Source: an uncultured Collinsella sp. (GTDB lineage Bacteria; Actinomycetota; Coriobacteriia; Coriobacteriales; Coriobacteriaceae). Taken from it: DNA of 13,702 bases. Of the stretch, positions 1 to 7,104 are shown piece after piece (the stretch's first letter is position 1; each line of letters starts with the position of its first letter). The translations under genes and the position numbers were made by a program. Where the stretch lies: NCBI GenBank assembly GCA_900545075.1, contig UQXT01000057.1, forward strand, positions 1 to 13,702, read 5' to 3'. Below the pieces are notes generated by a model. The model did not search any database, was not told where the DNA came from, and saw only the letters and a list, made by a program, of their open reading frames with translations.

Positions 1-29
1 ATTGGCTGCGCCAGGAGTGTCCCTAACTG

Positions 30-67
30 CCGGAGGAGGTGTCTGCCGTGGCAGACACCCCCTCCGG
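30..67 (-). terminator. Strong hairpin after the acyltransferase gene, possible terminator
   Basis: Positions 30-47 and 50-67 are inverted repeats of 18 bases with one mismatch (A37 against C60). The tip is tight, so the innermost C-G pair probably stays open and leaves a four-base loop. The structure lies 24 bases beyond the stop codon of the minus-strand acyltransferase, where a transcription terminator is expected. Neither strand has a T-run after the stem, so it is not a textbook intrinsic terminator. It may stop RNA polymerase poorly or mainly protect the mRNA 3' end. Confidence 0.5.
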
Positions 68-90
68 ATGTGGGAAGTTTGCGCTGCAGG

Positions 91-2307
91 TTACTTGTCG
101 GTGCCCAGCTTGTGCGGCTTGAGAGCGAGCGCATTGACGAGTGCGTCGGTGGCAGACTTGACGGCTGCCGGCTGCGGATCGTTGACGTGATCCTCGGGAT
201 GCACGGGCAGGTCCTTCTTGACTGCATCGTGGATCAAGTTGAGGTATTCAGTCACGCCGGTGGTCGATAGGTGCGTGCCATCGCCATCGAACAGGTCGTT
301 GCGGTTGGCACTGTATCCGTACCAATCGATAACGCGCGCGTTCTTGTAGCGCGTAGCGGCGTTGGCGATGGCCTGGTTGGTAGAGCCAACCCACGGCTGC
401 GGGCTGCGCGTGTTCACAAACACCACAATACGCTTATCTCCTGCATCGGCCATGATGGCGTCGATCTGGTCGTCGGTTACCAAGCCGTTGGTGCCCAGAG
501 CAAAGACCACGATCTTGCCGGCAAGGTTCTGCTGGATATAGCCCTCAAATGTCGCGCGGCCCGCATCAAACTGGCGGCCCTTTTCGGCATCGATATGGCT
601 GTGCGGGAACACGCCGTCAAAGGAATCAACGGCGCGCAGTGACACGGAGTCACCGATCATCAACAGGTCGTAGGAGCCATCGGGGAAGCCGTCGTTGTCC
701 TTGTCGGTGTCGTCGGCCGCCTGCTGGTCGGTGGGAGCGGTGTTTTTGGCTTCCTTGTTCAGCACTTCGGCGCCCTCGCCGCTCAGCGCAGACGTCTCGG
801 GCACAAAGATCAGGCCGCCCAGTGCAACGACCAACACGACAGCGCAGGCTGCGCAGACAGGGACGTGCGTGCGTGCCCAGTTGGCGGGCGTGGTGGTGCC
901 ATCGCGGAATTCGGCGACGGTGCGCCCAAAGGCGCCCTTCCTAAACGGCGTCTCGATAAAGCGATAGGAGCATTCGGCTACGGCGACCACCACAAGTACC
1001 TGCAAGATATACTGCCACCAGGGCGTATCGCTGATGTTGGCGACCGGGTTCATAAGCAGCAGCAGCGGATAGTGCCACAGGTAGATGCTGTAGGAGCGCT
1101 TGCCGATCCATACGAGCGGCTCGGCGGACAGCGCGCGGGCAACCATTCCCTGGGGCTGCACGCAGGCCGCGATGACCATGAGCGTGAGGATGGAGCATAA
1201 CAGCGTGCCGCCGCGATACTGGAACGCGGTGTAGCCGTTGGTGAGCGCGACCATGGCGGCAAGGCCAACCAGACCCACGACGCCCAAGACATCGATGGAT
1301 GCGGGCGAGGACCAAAAGCGCACGAGGGCGCTCGGCTGTGCCGGGGCGGTATCGGCTGATTCGTCGACCTTCTTGCTAGGCTTGTCCTCGGCGTTCTTGC
1401 CGTGCTTGGCGGCGCCTGCCAGGCGATCGAGCCCCAAACGATGAGCGAGACGCACCGGCGCCAGGTCGCGATCGGGGATAAAGGCCATCCAGGCACCCAG
1501 CAGCAGCGAGAACACGCGGGTGTCGGTGCCGTAGTACACGCGGCTGGGGTCGGCGGCAGGGTTGTAAAGCACCATCATGGCGAGGGCAGATACCGCGGCA
1601 AGGCCCAGAACCACGCGGCGCGTGTTGGGCTTGCTCACATGCATGGATACCATGGCAAACAGCAGTGGCGGCCAAATCAGGTAGAACTGTTCCTCGATGG
1701 CAAGCGACCAAAAGTGCGTGAGCGGCGAGGGGTCGCCCAGAGCATTGAAGTACGAGACGTTTTGGGCAATCTGCCACCAGTTATTAAAGAACAGCAGCGA
1801 CGGCAGGATGTCGGGGCGCATCTTGGTGAGCATCACATGGTTAAAGATGGTGCACAGCGCGCAGGTCACCACTACGACGGTCACCACGGCGGGGAACAGG
1901 CGGCGGATACGGCGGATCCAGAAGCTCTTGAGGTTGATGCGGCCGGTCTTAGCGACTTCGTTGAGAAGCAAGCGCGTGATCAGATAGCCCGAAAGCACAA
2001 AGAAGATCGTGACGCCGAGCAGACCGCCCTGCGCCCACGTGAGGTTGAGGTGATAGAGCACCACCGCGACGACGGCGAGCGTGCGCAGGCCGTCGAGGGC
2101 GGGGATATAGCGAGATTTGGGGCGCGTGGGCGCCTGTTCATTTGCGGCGCTGTTGGTGTGGGCACCCTTGTTGGCGGGCGCGCGATGAGAGCCTGCGGCG
2201 CGGCTCGGCTCGGTGGTTTGTCGGTTAGCGCGCGAACGTTCGTGCGGCGCTTGTTGATCGCTCGCGTGGCGTGAGCTGCGCGAACTCGATCGCGGGAATT
2301 GTTCCAT
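91..2307 (-). CDS. OatA-like membrane O-acyltransferase with C-terminal SGNH domain
   Basis: This 738-residue protein has the two-part build of OatA-type envelope O-acetyltransferases. Residues 1-65 are a polar, Arg/Ser-rich, probably disordered cytosolic tail. The acyltransferase-3 membrane domain follows, starting at the RYIPALDGLR motif near residue 67, with the conserved His86 in VLYHL and the FFVLSGYLITR motif, and has about ten hydrophobic segments. A charged stretch of Lys/Glu/Asp near residues 290-335 looks like a long loop. The C-terminal part is an extracytoplasmic SGNH hydrolase-like domain with GDSV (Ser554), LGTNG and DGTH (Asp676, His679). In this family the membrane part passes acetyl groups outward and the SGNH part transfers them to a glycan, such as peptidoglycan MurNAc or another surface sugar. 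Which polymer is modified cannot be read from the sequence. The chosen ATG has only a weak GGAT-like ribosome site, so the start is less sure than the function. It is divergent from the ribokinase gene. Confidence 0.88.
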   Translation of the reverse strand: MEQFPRSSSRSSRHASDQQAPHERSRANRQTTEPSRAAGSHRAPANKGAHTNSAANEQAPTRPKSRYIPALDGLRTLAVVAVVLYHLNLTWAQGGLLGVTIFFVLSGYLITRLLLNEVAKTGRINLKSFWIRRIRRLFPAVVTVVVVTCALCTIFNHVMLTKMRPDILPSLLFFNNWWQIAQNVSYFNALGDPSPLTHFWSLAIEEQFYLIWPPLLFAMVSMHVSKPNTRRVVLGLAAVSALAMMVLYNPAADPSRVYYGTDTRVFSLLLGAWMAFIPDRDLAPVRLAHRLGLDRLAGAAKHGKNAEDKPSKKVDESADTAPAQPSALVRFWSSPASIDVLGVVGLVGLAAMVALTNGYTAFQYRGGTLLCSILTLMVIAACVQPQGMVARALSAEPLVWIGKRSYSIYLWHYPLLLLMNPVANISDTPWWQYILQVLVVVAVAECSYRFIETPFRKGAFGRTVAEFRDGTTTPANWARTHVPVCAACAVVLVVALGGLIFVPETSALSGEGAEVLNKEAKNTAPTDQQAADDTDKDNDGFPDGSYDLLMIGDSVSLRAVDSFDGVFPHSHIDAEKGRQFDAGRATFEGYIQQNLAGKIVVFALGTNGLVTDDQIDAIMADAGDKRIVVFVNTRSPQPWVGSTNQAIANAATRYKNARVIDWYGYSANRNDLFDGDGTHLSTTGVTEYLNLIHDAVKKDLPVHPEDHVNDPQPAAVKSATDALVNALALKPHKLGTDK

Positions 2308-2493
2308 AAAACATCATCCAATGACGAGAATAATCAGCACGTCTTCATTGTAACCGCCTGCTCCTGTGAATGCTTGCTGCCGGCGCAAGCTCAAGCGCGC
2401 GTCCACATCAAAGTGAACTAAAGTTATAGAGGCGCGAGAGCGCACGATTGACGGCCAAAGGCGGGTGCAGAGCCCGCGGACGAGGAGGTTTCC
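2308..2493. promoter_or_regulatory. Divergent intergenic region between acyltransferase and ribokinase
   Basis: This 186-base region must hold promoters for both flanking genes. On the plus strand a TATAGA at 2425-2430 is a possible -10 box, but no good -35 box lies 16-18 bases upstream. A small stem GCGC-GAGA-GCGC (2432-2443) follows at once, and a GCGGG/CCCGC stem (2461-2465 with 2473-2477) lies just before the ribosome site GAGGAGG at 2482-2488. No confident minus-strand promoter was found. No gene or riboswitch is visible here. Confidence 0.35.
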
Positions 2494-3489
2494 ATGGCAG
2501 ATAGCGGCATCGTTGCGGTGTTCGGCAGCATGAACATGGACCTTTCGGTGGCGTGCGAGCGCATGCCGCGTGCGGGCGAGACCGTTGGCGGCAGCGGGTT
2601 TATCACCAACGCCGGCGGCAAAGGCGCCAACCAGGCCGTAGCTGCTGCGCGCATGGGCGCGCACACGCATATGATCGGCGCGGTCGGCTGCGACGCATTT
2701 GGCACGTCGCTCGTGGCGGGGCTCCAAGACGCCGGCGTGGACTGTGTCTTTGTAGCGCGTCGCGATGACGTGGAGACGGGAACGGCGACCATCATTCGCT
2801 GCGAGGGCGACAACCGCATCGTGCTGTCGCCGGGCGCCAACCATGCGCTCGCGGGCGAGGATGTTGCCCGCGCGCTGAGGCGTCTGGTAGCCGATAAGCT
2901 CGACGGAGACGCCAGCGATATTGCCCCGGCTGTCGGAAGCGTCTTTATCGCCCAGGGCGAATGTGACCTTGCAGCGACGGCCGAGGCGCTCGTTTGCGCT
3001 CACGAGCTGGGGTTCTATACGGTCTTTAATCCAGCTCCTGCCTGCGAGTTGCCTGCGGAGGCCTGGCCTGCGGTCGACCTGGTCTGTCCCAACGAGACTG
3101 AGTGCCAGGTGCTGACGGGCATCTTGCCCGCGGATGATGCGAGCTGCGTCGCGGCGCTCAATGCCCTGCTCGCCAAGGGTGCCGGAGCTGCGGTCATCAC
3201 GTTGGGCGGCGCCGGGTCGGTTACGCTCGGCGATGACGGCGAGCCGCTGCGCATGCCGGCGCTCTCGAGCACGTTGGTCGATACGACGGCCGCGGGCGAT
3301 ACATTTATCGGTGCGCTTGCCGCGGCTCGTCTGGAGGGCCTGCCGCTCTTTGAGTGCATGGCGGCGGGTGCACGCGCCTCGGCGGTGACGGTGTCGCGCC
3401 TGGGCGCACAGCAGTCGATTCCCACGCGCGCCGAAGTTGATCGCGTGTTTGATTTAGACGATTTGGTACAAGACGGAGAAGCGGAGTAG
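2494..3489 (+). CDS. rbsK: Ribokinase (PfkB family)
   Basis: This 331-residue PfkB-family kinase most likely phosphorylates D-ribose with ATP to ribose 5-phosphate in the cytosol. The N terminus carries the ribokinase sugar-binding pattern (GSMNMDLS, then the GGKGANQAVAAARMG signature). The C-terminal signature DTTAAGDTF holds the catalytic base Asp269 and the anion hole. The length is slightly above the usual 300-310. The ATG at 2494 is preceded by GAGGAGG five bases upstream. Its stop lies four bases before the nucleoside hydrolase start, so the two are surely one operon. Together they would take ribonucleosides to base plus ribose 5-phosphate. A kinase for another furanose or for a nucleoside is possible within the family, but ribokinase fits both motifs and context best. 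Confidence 0.85.
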   Translation: MADSGIVAVFGSMNMDLSVACERMPRAGETVGGSGFITNAGGKGANQAVAAARMGAHTHMIGAVGCDAFGTSLVAGLQDAGVDCVFVARRDDVETGTATIIRCEGDNRIVLSPGANHALAGEDVARALRRLVADKLDGDASDIAPAVGSVFIAQGECDLAATAEALVCAHELGFYTVFNPAPACELPAEAWPAVDLVCPNETECQVLTGILPADDASCVAALNALLAKGAGAAVITLGGAGSVTLGDDGEPLRMPALSSTLVDTTAAGDTFIGALAAARLEGLPLFECMAAGARASAVTVSRLGAQQSIPTRAEVDRVFDLDDLVQDGEAE

Positions 3490-3493
3490 AACA

Positions 3494-4468
3494 ATGGCAA
3501 TCAAGAAGCTGATCCTTGATCTGGATATGGGTGTGGATGATGCGATGGCGCTTGCCTATGCCATCGCGAGCCCCGAGGTGGAGCTCGTCGGCATCACCAC
3601 GTGCTTTGGCAACGTGCGCGTCGACCAGTCGGCGCATAACTGCCTGGCGGTGCTCGACCTGTTGGGCCGTCCCGAGGTGCCGGTGTACCTGGGTGCCGAC
3701 CGTCCTCTGCAGGCGACTGAGCCTTATACGCCGCCGGCGTCCACCGCGCTCATTCACGGTAAGAACGGCATCGGCGGCGCGAGCGTGCCCGCGTCGCCCT
3801 ACGAGCCGGTGGGGGCGACATCGGCTGATGGCAACGCTGCGGTCGATTATCTGATCGATGCCGCGCGCACCTATGGTCCCGATCTGGTCTACGTAGCGAC
3901 CGGCCCGCTCTCCAACCTGGCGCTTGCCCTGGAGCGCGATGCGGCGGCGGTGATGTCTATCGGCCGCGTGGTGGTAATGGGCGGTGCCCTGACCGTGCCC
4001 GGTAACGTGAGTGCGGGTGCCGAGGCCAACATGGCAAGCGATCCCGAGGCGGCCGATGCCGTGCTGCGCTCGGGCCGCAAGCTCACCATGGTGGGCCTGG
4101 ACGTGACGCATCGCGTGGTGCTCACGCGCCGCGACATTGCCGGTTGGACGGGCTCGGGCACCATGGCGGGCTGCGCATTTGCTAGCATGGTCGAGCACTA
4201 CATTGGCTCGTACGAGATGAACGCACCCTACCTGGGTGGTTGTGCGCTGCACGATCCGTTGGCCGTTGCCGTGGCGATCGACCCCACGCTCGTAGGTGCA
4301 CTCGGCTGCAATCTGCGTGTTGATCTGCTGGGCGAGTATCGCGGTCGCACCATTTGCGATGAGCACCGCCTGTCCGATCCGGACAAGAGTGCGCTTGTGG
4401 CGCTGACCGTGGATGTCCCGCGCTTCCTGTCCGAGTTCAAGGCGCGCATGGCCCGCATCCTAGGCTAG
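3494..4468 (+). CDS. Nucleoside hydrolase (IunH/Rih type)
   Basis: This 324-residue enzyme would split the N-glycosidic bond of ribonucleosides into free base and ribose. The N-terminal calcium and ribose site is LDLDMGVDDA, with Asp9, Asp11, Asp15 and Asp16. The usual pattern is DxDPGxDDA, and here Met12 replaces the proline. The mid-region has the family block GGALTVPGNVSAGAEAN followed by DPEAA. The C-terminal HDPLAVA block supplies His253 and Asp254, matching the conserved active-site His-Asp. The length is typical. Its GGAG ribosome site (3483-3486) lies inside the end of the ribokinase gene, which indicates translational coupling. Purine or pyrimidine preference cannot be told from sequence. 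No nucleoside transporter is next to it. Confidence 0.9.
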   Translation: MAIKKLILDLDMGVDDAMALAYAIASPEVELVGITTCFGNVRVDQSAHNCLAVLDLLGRPEVPVYLGADRPLQATEPYTPPASTALIHGKNGIGGASVPASPYEPVGATSADGNAAVDYLIDAARTYGPDLVYVATGPLSNLALALERDAAAVMSIGRVVVMGGALTVPGNVSAGAEANMASDPEAADAVLRSGRKLTMVGLDVTHRVVLTRRDIAGWTGSGTMAGCAFASMVEHYIGSYEMNAPYLGGCALHDPLAVAVAIDPTLVGALGCNLRVDLLGEYRGRTICDEHRLSDPDKSALVALTVDVPRFLSEFKARMARILG

Positions 4469-4506
4469 GCTCGGGATCGAAGCACGCCCATCTGCTCGAT
4501 GTGGCC

Positions 4507-4537
4507 GCTGGCGGGCCGACATCTACCGTTCGCCAGC
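4507..4537 (+). terminator. Possible weak hairpin after the nucleoside hydrolase gene
   Basis: GCTGGCG at 4507-4513 can pair with CGCCAGC at 4531-4537 around a 17-base loop. It lies just after the nucleoside hydrolase stop codon and before the next promoter. There is no T-run, so termination here is only a guess from position. Confidence 0.25.
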
Positions 4538-4565
4538 CCGATGGTCCCCGGGGCGGGGAGAGCGC

Positions 4566-4571
4566 TATAAT
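4566..4571 (+). promoter_or_regulatory. -10 box of the beta-glucoside operon leader
   Basis: A perfect TATAAT lies here, 20 bases before the first RAT-like element. Transcription would begin near 4577-4580, leaving a leader of about 140 bases before the antiterminator start codon. No good -35 hexamer is seen 16-18 bases upstream (the region is GC-rich), so an activator may be needed or the promoter may be weak. The placement before a RAT/terminator leader raises the confidence. Confidence 0.55.
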
Positions 4572-4585
4572 GCATTCTGCATCTT

Positions 4586-4615
4586 GGATTGTTACTCCTG
4601 TGTGGAGGCATGCCC
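4586..4615 (+). promoter_or_regulatory. RAT-like antiterminator RNA element 1
   Basis: The segment reads GGATTGTTA, stem CTCC, loop TGTGT, stem GGAG, then GCATGCCC. This matches the layout of the ribonucleic antiterminator bound by BglG/LicT/SacY proteins (GGATTGTTA, CTGC-type stem, loop, GCAG, GCAAAACC). The 5' half is identical to the known consensus as I recall it. The outer GG/CC pair and the 4-bp upper stem are kept. The likely ligand is the antiterminator encoded directly downstream. Confidence 0.82.
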
Positions 4616-4631
4616 AAGAGCAATACAACAC

Positions 4632-4654
4632 GGATTGTTACGTAAGGCATGACC
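4632..4654 (+). promoter_or_regulatory. RAT-like element 2, shortened, overlapping the terminator
   Basis: The segment reads GGATTGTTA, C, GTAA, G, GCATGACC. Both conserved halves of a RAT are present. The upper stem is cut to a single C-G pair closed by GTAA, which fits the GNRA tetraloop pattern. Its 3' half (4644-4654) is also the 5' arm of the intrinsic terminator, so forming the RAT fold and forming the terminator exclude each other. That is the classical antitermination arrangement. Whether so short a RAT binds protein is untested. Confidence 0.65.
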
Positions 4655-4688
4655 GCAATAGCACTGCTATTGGCTATCATGCCTTTTT
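4644..4688 (+). terminator. Leader intrinsic terminator controlled by antitermination
   Basis: AAGGCATGA (4644-4652) pairs with TCATGCCTT (4677-4685). An inner stem CAATAGC (4656-4662) pairs with GCTATTG (4666-4672) around an ACT loop. A run of five T (4684-4688) follows. This is a long, stable rho-independent terminator placed before the antiterminator start codon, so it would block the whole operon unless the RAT fold wins. Confidence 0.85.
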
Positions 4689-4717
4689 CTGTGAGTGTTC
4701 TTGAAAGGAGGTTCACC

Positions 4718-5557
4718 ATGCTTGCAATTAAAAAGCTTAACAACAACGCGGTTCTTTGCCGTGACGGACAGGGGCGAGATGTCATCGCCATGGGCAGGGG
4801 CGTCGGTTTCGGCGGAGATTTTCCTCGAGAGCTCCCTCTTTCTAAAATCGAGCATACGTTTTACGACATTGATCCTAAAGGACAAGATGTCATGAGGGAT
4901 CTTCCCTCGGATATCGTGATGTTTGCGGCGAAAGTTATGGACATCGTTGCCAACGAACTGCCCTACGACCTCTCGACCAATGCGACGCTGTTCATGGCTG
5001 ATCACCTGTCGTTTGCCGTTGCGCGAGCCCAAAAGGGGGTCCGCATCGCGATGCCTCTTGCCTATGAAGTGCGGGAGACGTATCCGAAGGAATACAAGGC
5101 TGCCCAGTTTATCGTCATGCGACTCGAGAAGGAGCTCGGAGAGCGGCTTCCCAAGGATGAGATTGCCAGTATTGCGATGAATCTCGTCAATGCGCGGGTT
5201 GTTCAGGCCATCGAGACCGCGAGCAAACCCACCAAGCAGTTTGACGATATGCTAGAAGATGTCACTGAGATCGTCGAGAGTGATTTTCGCATCATCGTTT
5301 ACCGCGATTCCTACGATTTCACTCGCTATGCCACGCATCTGCGGTACCTGTTCAAGCGCATTCAAGCCGGCGAGTCGCTGAACAGCGCCAACATGCAGAT
5401 GTACAAGAACTTTCGTGAGGAGTTTCCGCAGTTGGCAGAGTGCGTGAAGCATATCGGTTCCTATTGTCGTGAAACGTGGGACGCCACGCTCTCCGAGGAG
5501 GAGGAACTCTATCTGATGATCCATCTCAACCGGATCATCTCCAAAAAAGGATTGTAA
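4718..5557 (+). CDS. BglG/LicT-family transcription antiterminator (CAT-PRD1-PRD2)
   Basis: This 279-residue protein, close to the 277-280 of LicT and BglG, binds RAT RNA to prevent termination. Residues 1-55 form the RNA-binding CAT domain (MLAIKKLNNNAVLCRD). PRD1 spans roughly 65-170 and PRD2 roughly 172-279. The expected PRD histidines are His96 in ADHLSFA (PRD1), His207 in YATHLRY and His269 in LMIHLNR (PRD2). The second PRD1 histidine is missing: Asn155 occupies the spot in IAMNLVNAR where the family has His (LicT His159). In the family PRD1 is phosphorylated by the sugar-specific enzyme II to switch the protein off, and PRD2 by HPr to switch it on. The ATG at 4718 is chosen because AAAGGAGG (4704-4711) precedes it and the CAT domain starts there. 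An in-frame upstream ATG lies inside the terminator. It is first in an operon with IIBC and the GH1 glycosidase. Confidence 0.92.
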   Translation: MLAIKKLNNNAVLCRDGQGRDVIAMGRGVGFGGDFPRELPLSKIEHTFYDIDPKGQDVMRDLPSDIVMFAAKVMDIVANELPYDLSTNATLFMADHLSFAVARAQKGVRIAMPLAYEVRETYPKEYKAAQFIVMRLEKELGERLPKDEIASIAMNLVNARVVQAIETASKPTKQFDDMLEDVTEIVESDFRIIVYRDSYDFTRYATHLRYLFKRIQAGESLNSANMQMYKNFREEFPQLAECVKHIGSYCRETWDATLSEEEELYLMIHLNRIISKKGL

Positions 5558-5581
5558 CCCGTAGCCATTCGGGGCATGACC
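5549..5581 (+). promoter_or_regulatory. RAT-like element 3, on the antiterminator stop codon
   Basis: The segment reads GGATTGTAA, stem CCCG, loop TAGCCATT, stem CGGG, then GCATGACC. The 5' half differs from elements 1 and 2 by one base, the 3' half equals that of element 2, and the upper stem is a perfect 4-bp pair. The first nine bases also encode Gly-Leu-stop of the antiterminator. No terminator follows. Instead its last two bases overlap the 5' arm of a stem that would hide the ribosome site of the PTS gene. Confidence 0.6.
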
Positions 5582-5619
5582 TTTGCCGATTCGAACAGTA
5601 AGCCAAGATTGTGCAAAGG
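5580..5619 (+). promoter_or_regulatory. Possible stem hiding the PTS gene ribosome binding site
   Basis: CCTTTGC (5580-5586) is the exact complement of GCAAAGG (5613-5619), which contains most of the AAAGGAG Shine-Dalgarno site (5615-5621) of the PTS gene. The loop is 26 bases. The 5' arm shares CC with RAT-like element 3, so the two folds compete at least in part. This is a prediction from base pairing only. Confidence 0.4.
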
Positions 5620-5627
5620 AGCCAATG

Positions 5628-7076
5628 ATGGCAAATTACAAAAAGGTGGCAGAGCAGATTCTCTCCACTGTGGGCGGGGCGGAAAACGTGGCTTCGGTTA
5701 CGCATTGCATGACGCGCCTGCGCTTCAACCTCAAGGATGAAAGCCTCTCGAATGATGAGAAGCTTGAGGACATCTCGTCTATCATCAGCGTCGTGCACGC
5801 CGGAGGGCAGGTGCAGCTGGTGGTCGGGCCCACGGTCGACAAGGTCTACGACGAGGTTTGTAAGCAGGGCGGATTCGAGGTCACGGTATCGATTGACGAG
5901 GAACTCGATGGCCCTCAGCTTAGCTGGAAGGAGCGCTTGGCGCCCAAGCACCTCTTCAATCAGCTGCTCGATGCCGTGAGCGGCGCTATCACCCCGATTC
6001 TTCCGATCTTTTGTGTCGCCGGTATCTTCAAGATGCTCGTTATTCTGTTTGGGCCCGAAGGCGCCGGTTTTATGTCCGAAACGAGCGACCTGTATCGGAT
6101 CCTTTCCCTGGTGGGCGATGCGGCGTATTACTACTTCCCGGTGTTTGCCGCCTATAGCTCGGCTAAGAAGTTCAAAACGAGTCCTGTGCTGGCACTGCTC
6201 ATCGCTGTTGTGATGATTTATCCCGACATGCTCGCTATTGTTGAGGACGGAAAGCCTTTCAGCGTCTTCGGCATCCCCATGCAGCTCGTCAACTACACCC
6301 AGGCTGTTCTTCCGGTCATCTTGATCACCTGGGCCCAGTCCTATGTTGAGCGCTTCTTTAAGAAGATCTCGCCTGATATGTTGCGCATTCTGATCGTACC
6401 CGTGGGTACGGTGCTCGTGATGTTGCCGGTCGCGCTGTGCCTCTGCGGCCCTGCCGTCCAATTTGTCATGGGCCTTGTGGCCGATTTCATCATTTGGCTC
6501 GCCTCTGTTGCCGGTCCCGCTGCGACCGCGGTTATCGGCGCATTCTGGAATCTGATCATCGCCACCGGCATGCACGTGCCGATCTATACCGCCATATTGC
6601 CCGCCGCGCTCCAGAACGGTTACGACGCCATCTTATACCCCGGCACCGCGGTTGTAGCCTACACCACGCTTGCCATCGCGCTCGCCTATGGCCTGCGCGC
6701 TAAGGGCAAGGAGAGTCGAGCCACGGGCTGGAACTTGTTCATCACCTATGCCTTCGGTCGCGTGAGTGAGCCCATCATCTACGGCATCCTGTTTCGCGAC
6801 AAGAAGGCTCTTGCCTGGAACATGATTGGTGGTGCTGTCGGTGGTCTGCTGGTAAGCCTTCTTCATGCCAACGTCTATATCTTCACTGGCGTTGGTTTCC
6901 CATGGATGAACGTGCTCATGTTTGCTCAGGATATCATCCCTGGCACCATCGGGTGTCTTGCTGGCGGTGCCGTGACGTTTGCGTTGGCGATGATTTTTGG
7001 ATTTGAAGGACAGGAGAAGATGCCGTTGAAGTCCAAGAGCGGCGATTCTGAGGCCGTTGAATCCGTCGAGGCATAA
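5628..7076 (+). CDS. PTS beta-glucoside-type transporter, EIIBC (no IIA domain)
   Basis: This 482-residue permease of the glucose/beta-glucoside PTS superfamily would import and phosphorylate a sugar, probably a beta-glucoside. Residues 1-85 are the IIB domain, with the phospho-accepting Cys27 in THCMTRLRF and the GGQVQLVVGP motif. From about residue 100 onward is the IIC channel with some ten hydrophobic segments and the SEPIIYG motif, the counterpart of the GITEPAIYG loop. The chain ends in a short charged tail after the EGQE segment. The IIA domain that BglF-type proteins carry at the C terminus is absent, so phosphate must come from a IIA encoded elsewhere. Two adjacent ATGs compete (5625 and 5628). 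The second gives MANYKK, the usual family start, with better spacing from AAAGGAG. Sugar specificity is inferred from the BglG and GH1 neighbours. Confidence 0.9.
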   Translation: MANYKKVAEQILSTVGGAENVASVTHCMTRLRFNLKDESLSNDEKLEDISSIISVVHAGGQVQLVVGPTVDKVYDEVCKQGGFEVTVSIDEELDGPQLSWKERLAPKHLFNQLLDAVSGAITPILPIFCVAGIFKMLVILFGPEGAGFMSETSDLYRILSLVGDAAYYYFPVFAAYSSAKKFKTSPVLALLIAVVMIYPDMLAIVEDGKPFSVFGIPMQLVNYTQAVLPVILITWAQSYVERFFKKISPDMLRILIVPVGTVLVMLPVALCLCGPAVQFVMGLVADFIIWLASVAGPAATAVIGAFWNLIIATGMHVPIYTAILPAALQNGYDAILYPGTAVVAYTTLAIALAYGLRAKGKESRATGWNLFITYAFGRVSEPIIYGILFRDKKALAWNMIGGAVGGLLVSLLHANVYIFTGVGFPWMNVLMFAQDIIPGTIGCLAGGAVTFALAMIFGFEGQEKMPLKSKSGDSEAVESVEA

Positions 7077-7104
7077 GAGGCTACTACACAAATATGCTCC
7101 CCAG

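Noticed and set aside
1402..2274. Plus-strand open frame opposite the acyltransferase (290 codons)
   Set aside because: The minus strand has a full acyltransferase plus SGNH protein. The plus frame has no motif and no ribosome site.
3305..4366. Long open frame on the minus strand across the ribokinase and nucleoside hydrolase genes (353 codons)
   Set aside because: It lies opposite two well-supported genes, is rich in Arg, His and Ala as expected from GC-rich antisense frames, and shows no known motif or ribosome site.
5535..6575. Minus-strand open frame opposite the PTS gene (346 codons)
   Set aside because: It is full of His, Asp and Arg with no recognisable family, while the plus strand carries a complete IIBC with its phosphorylation motif.
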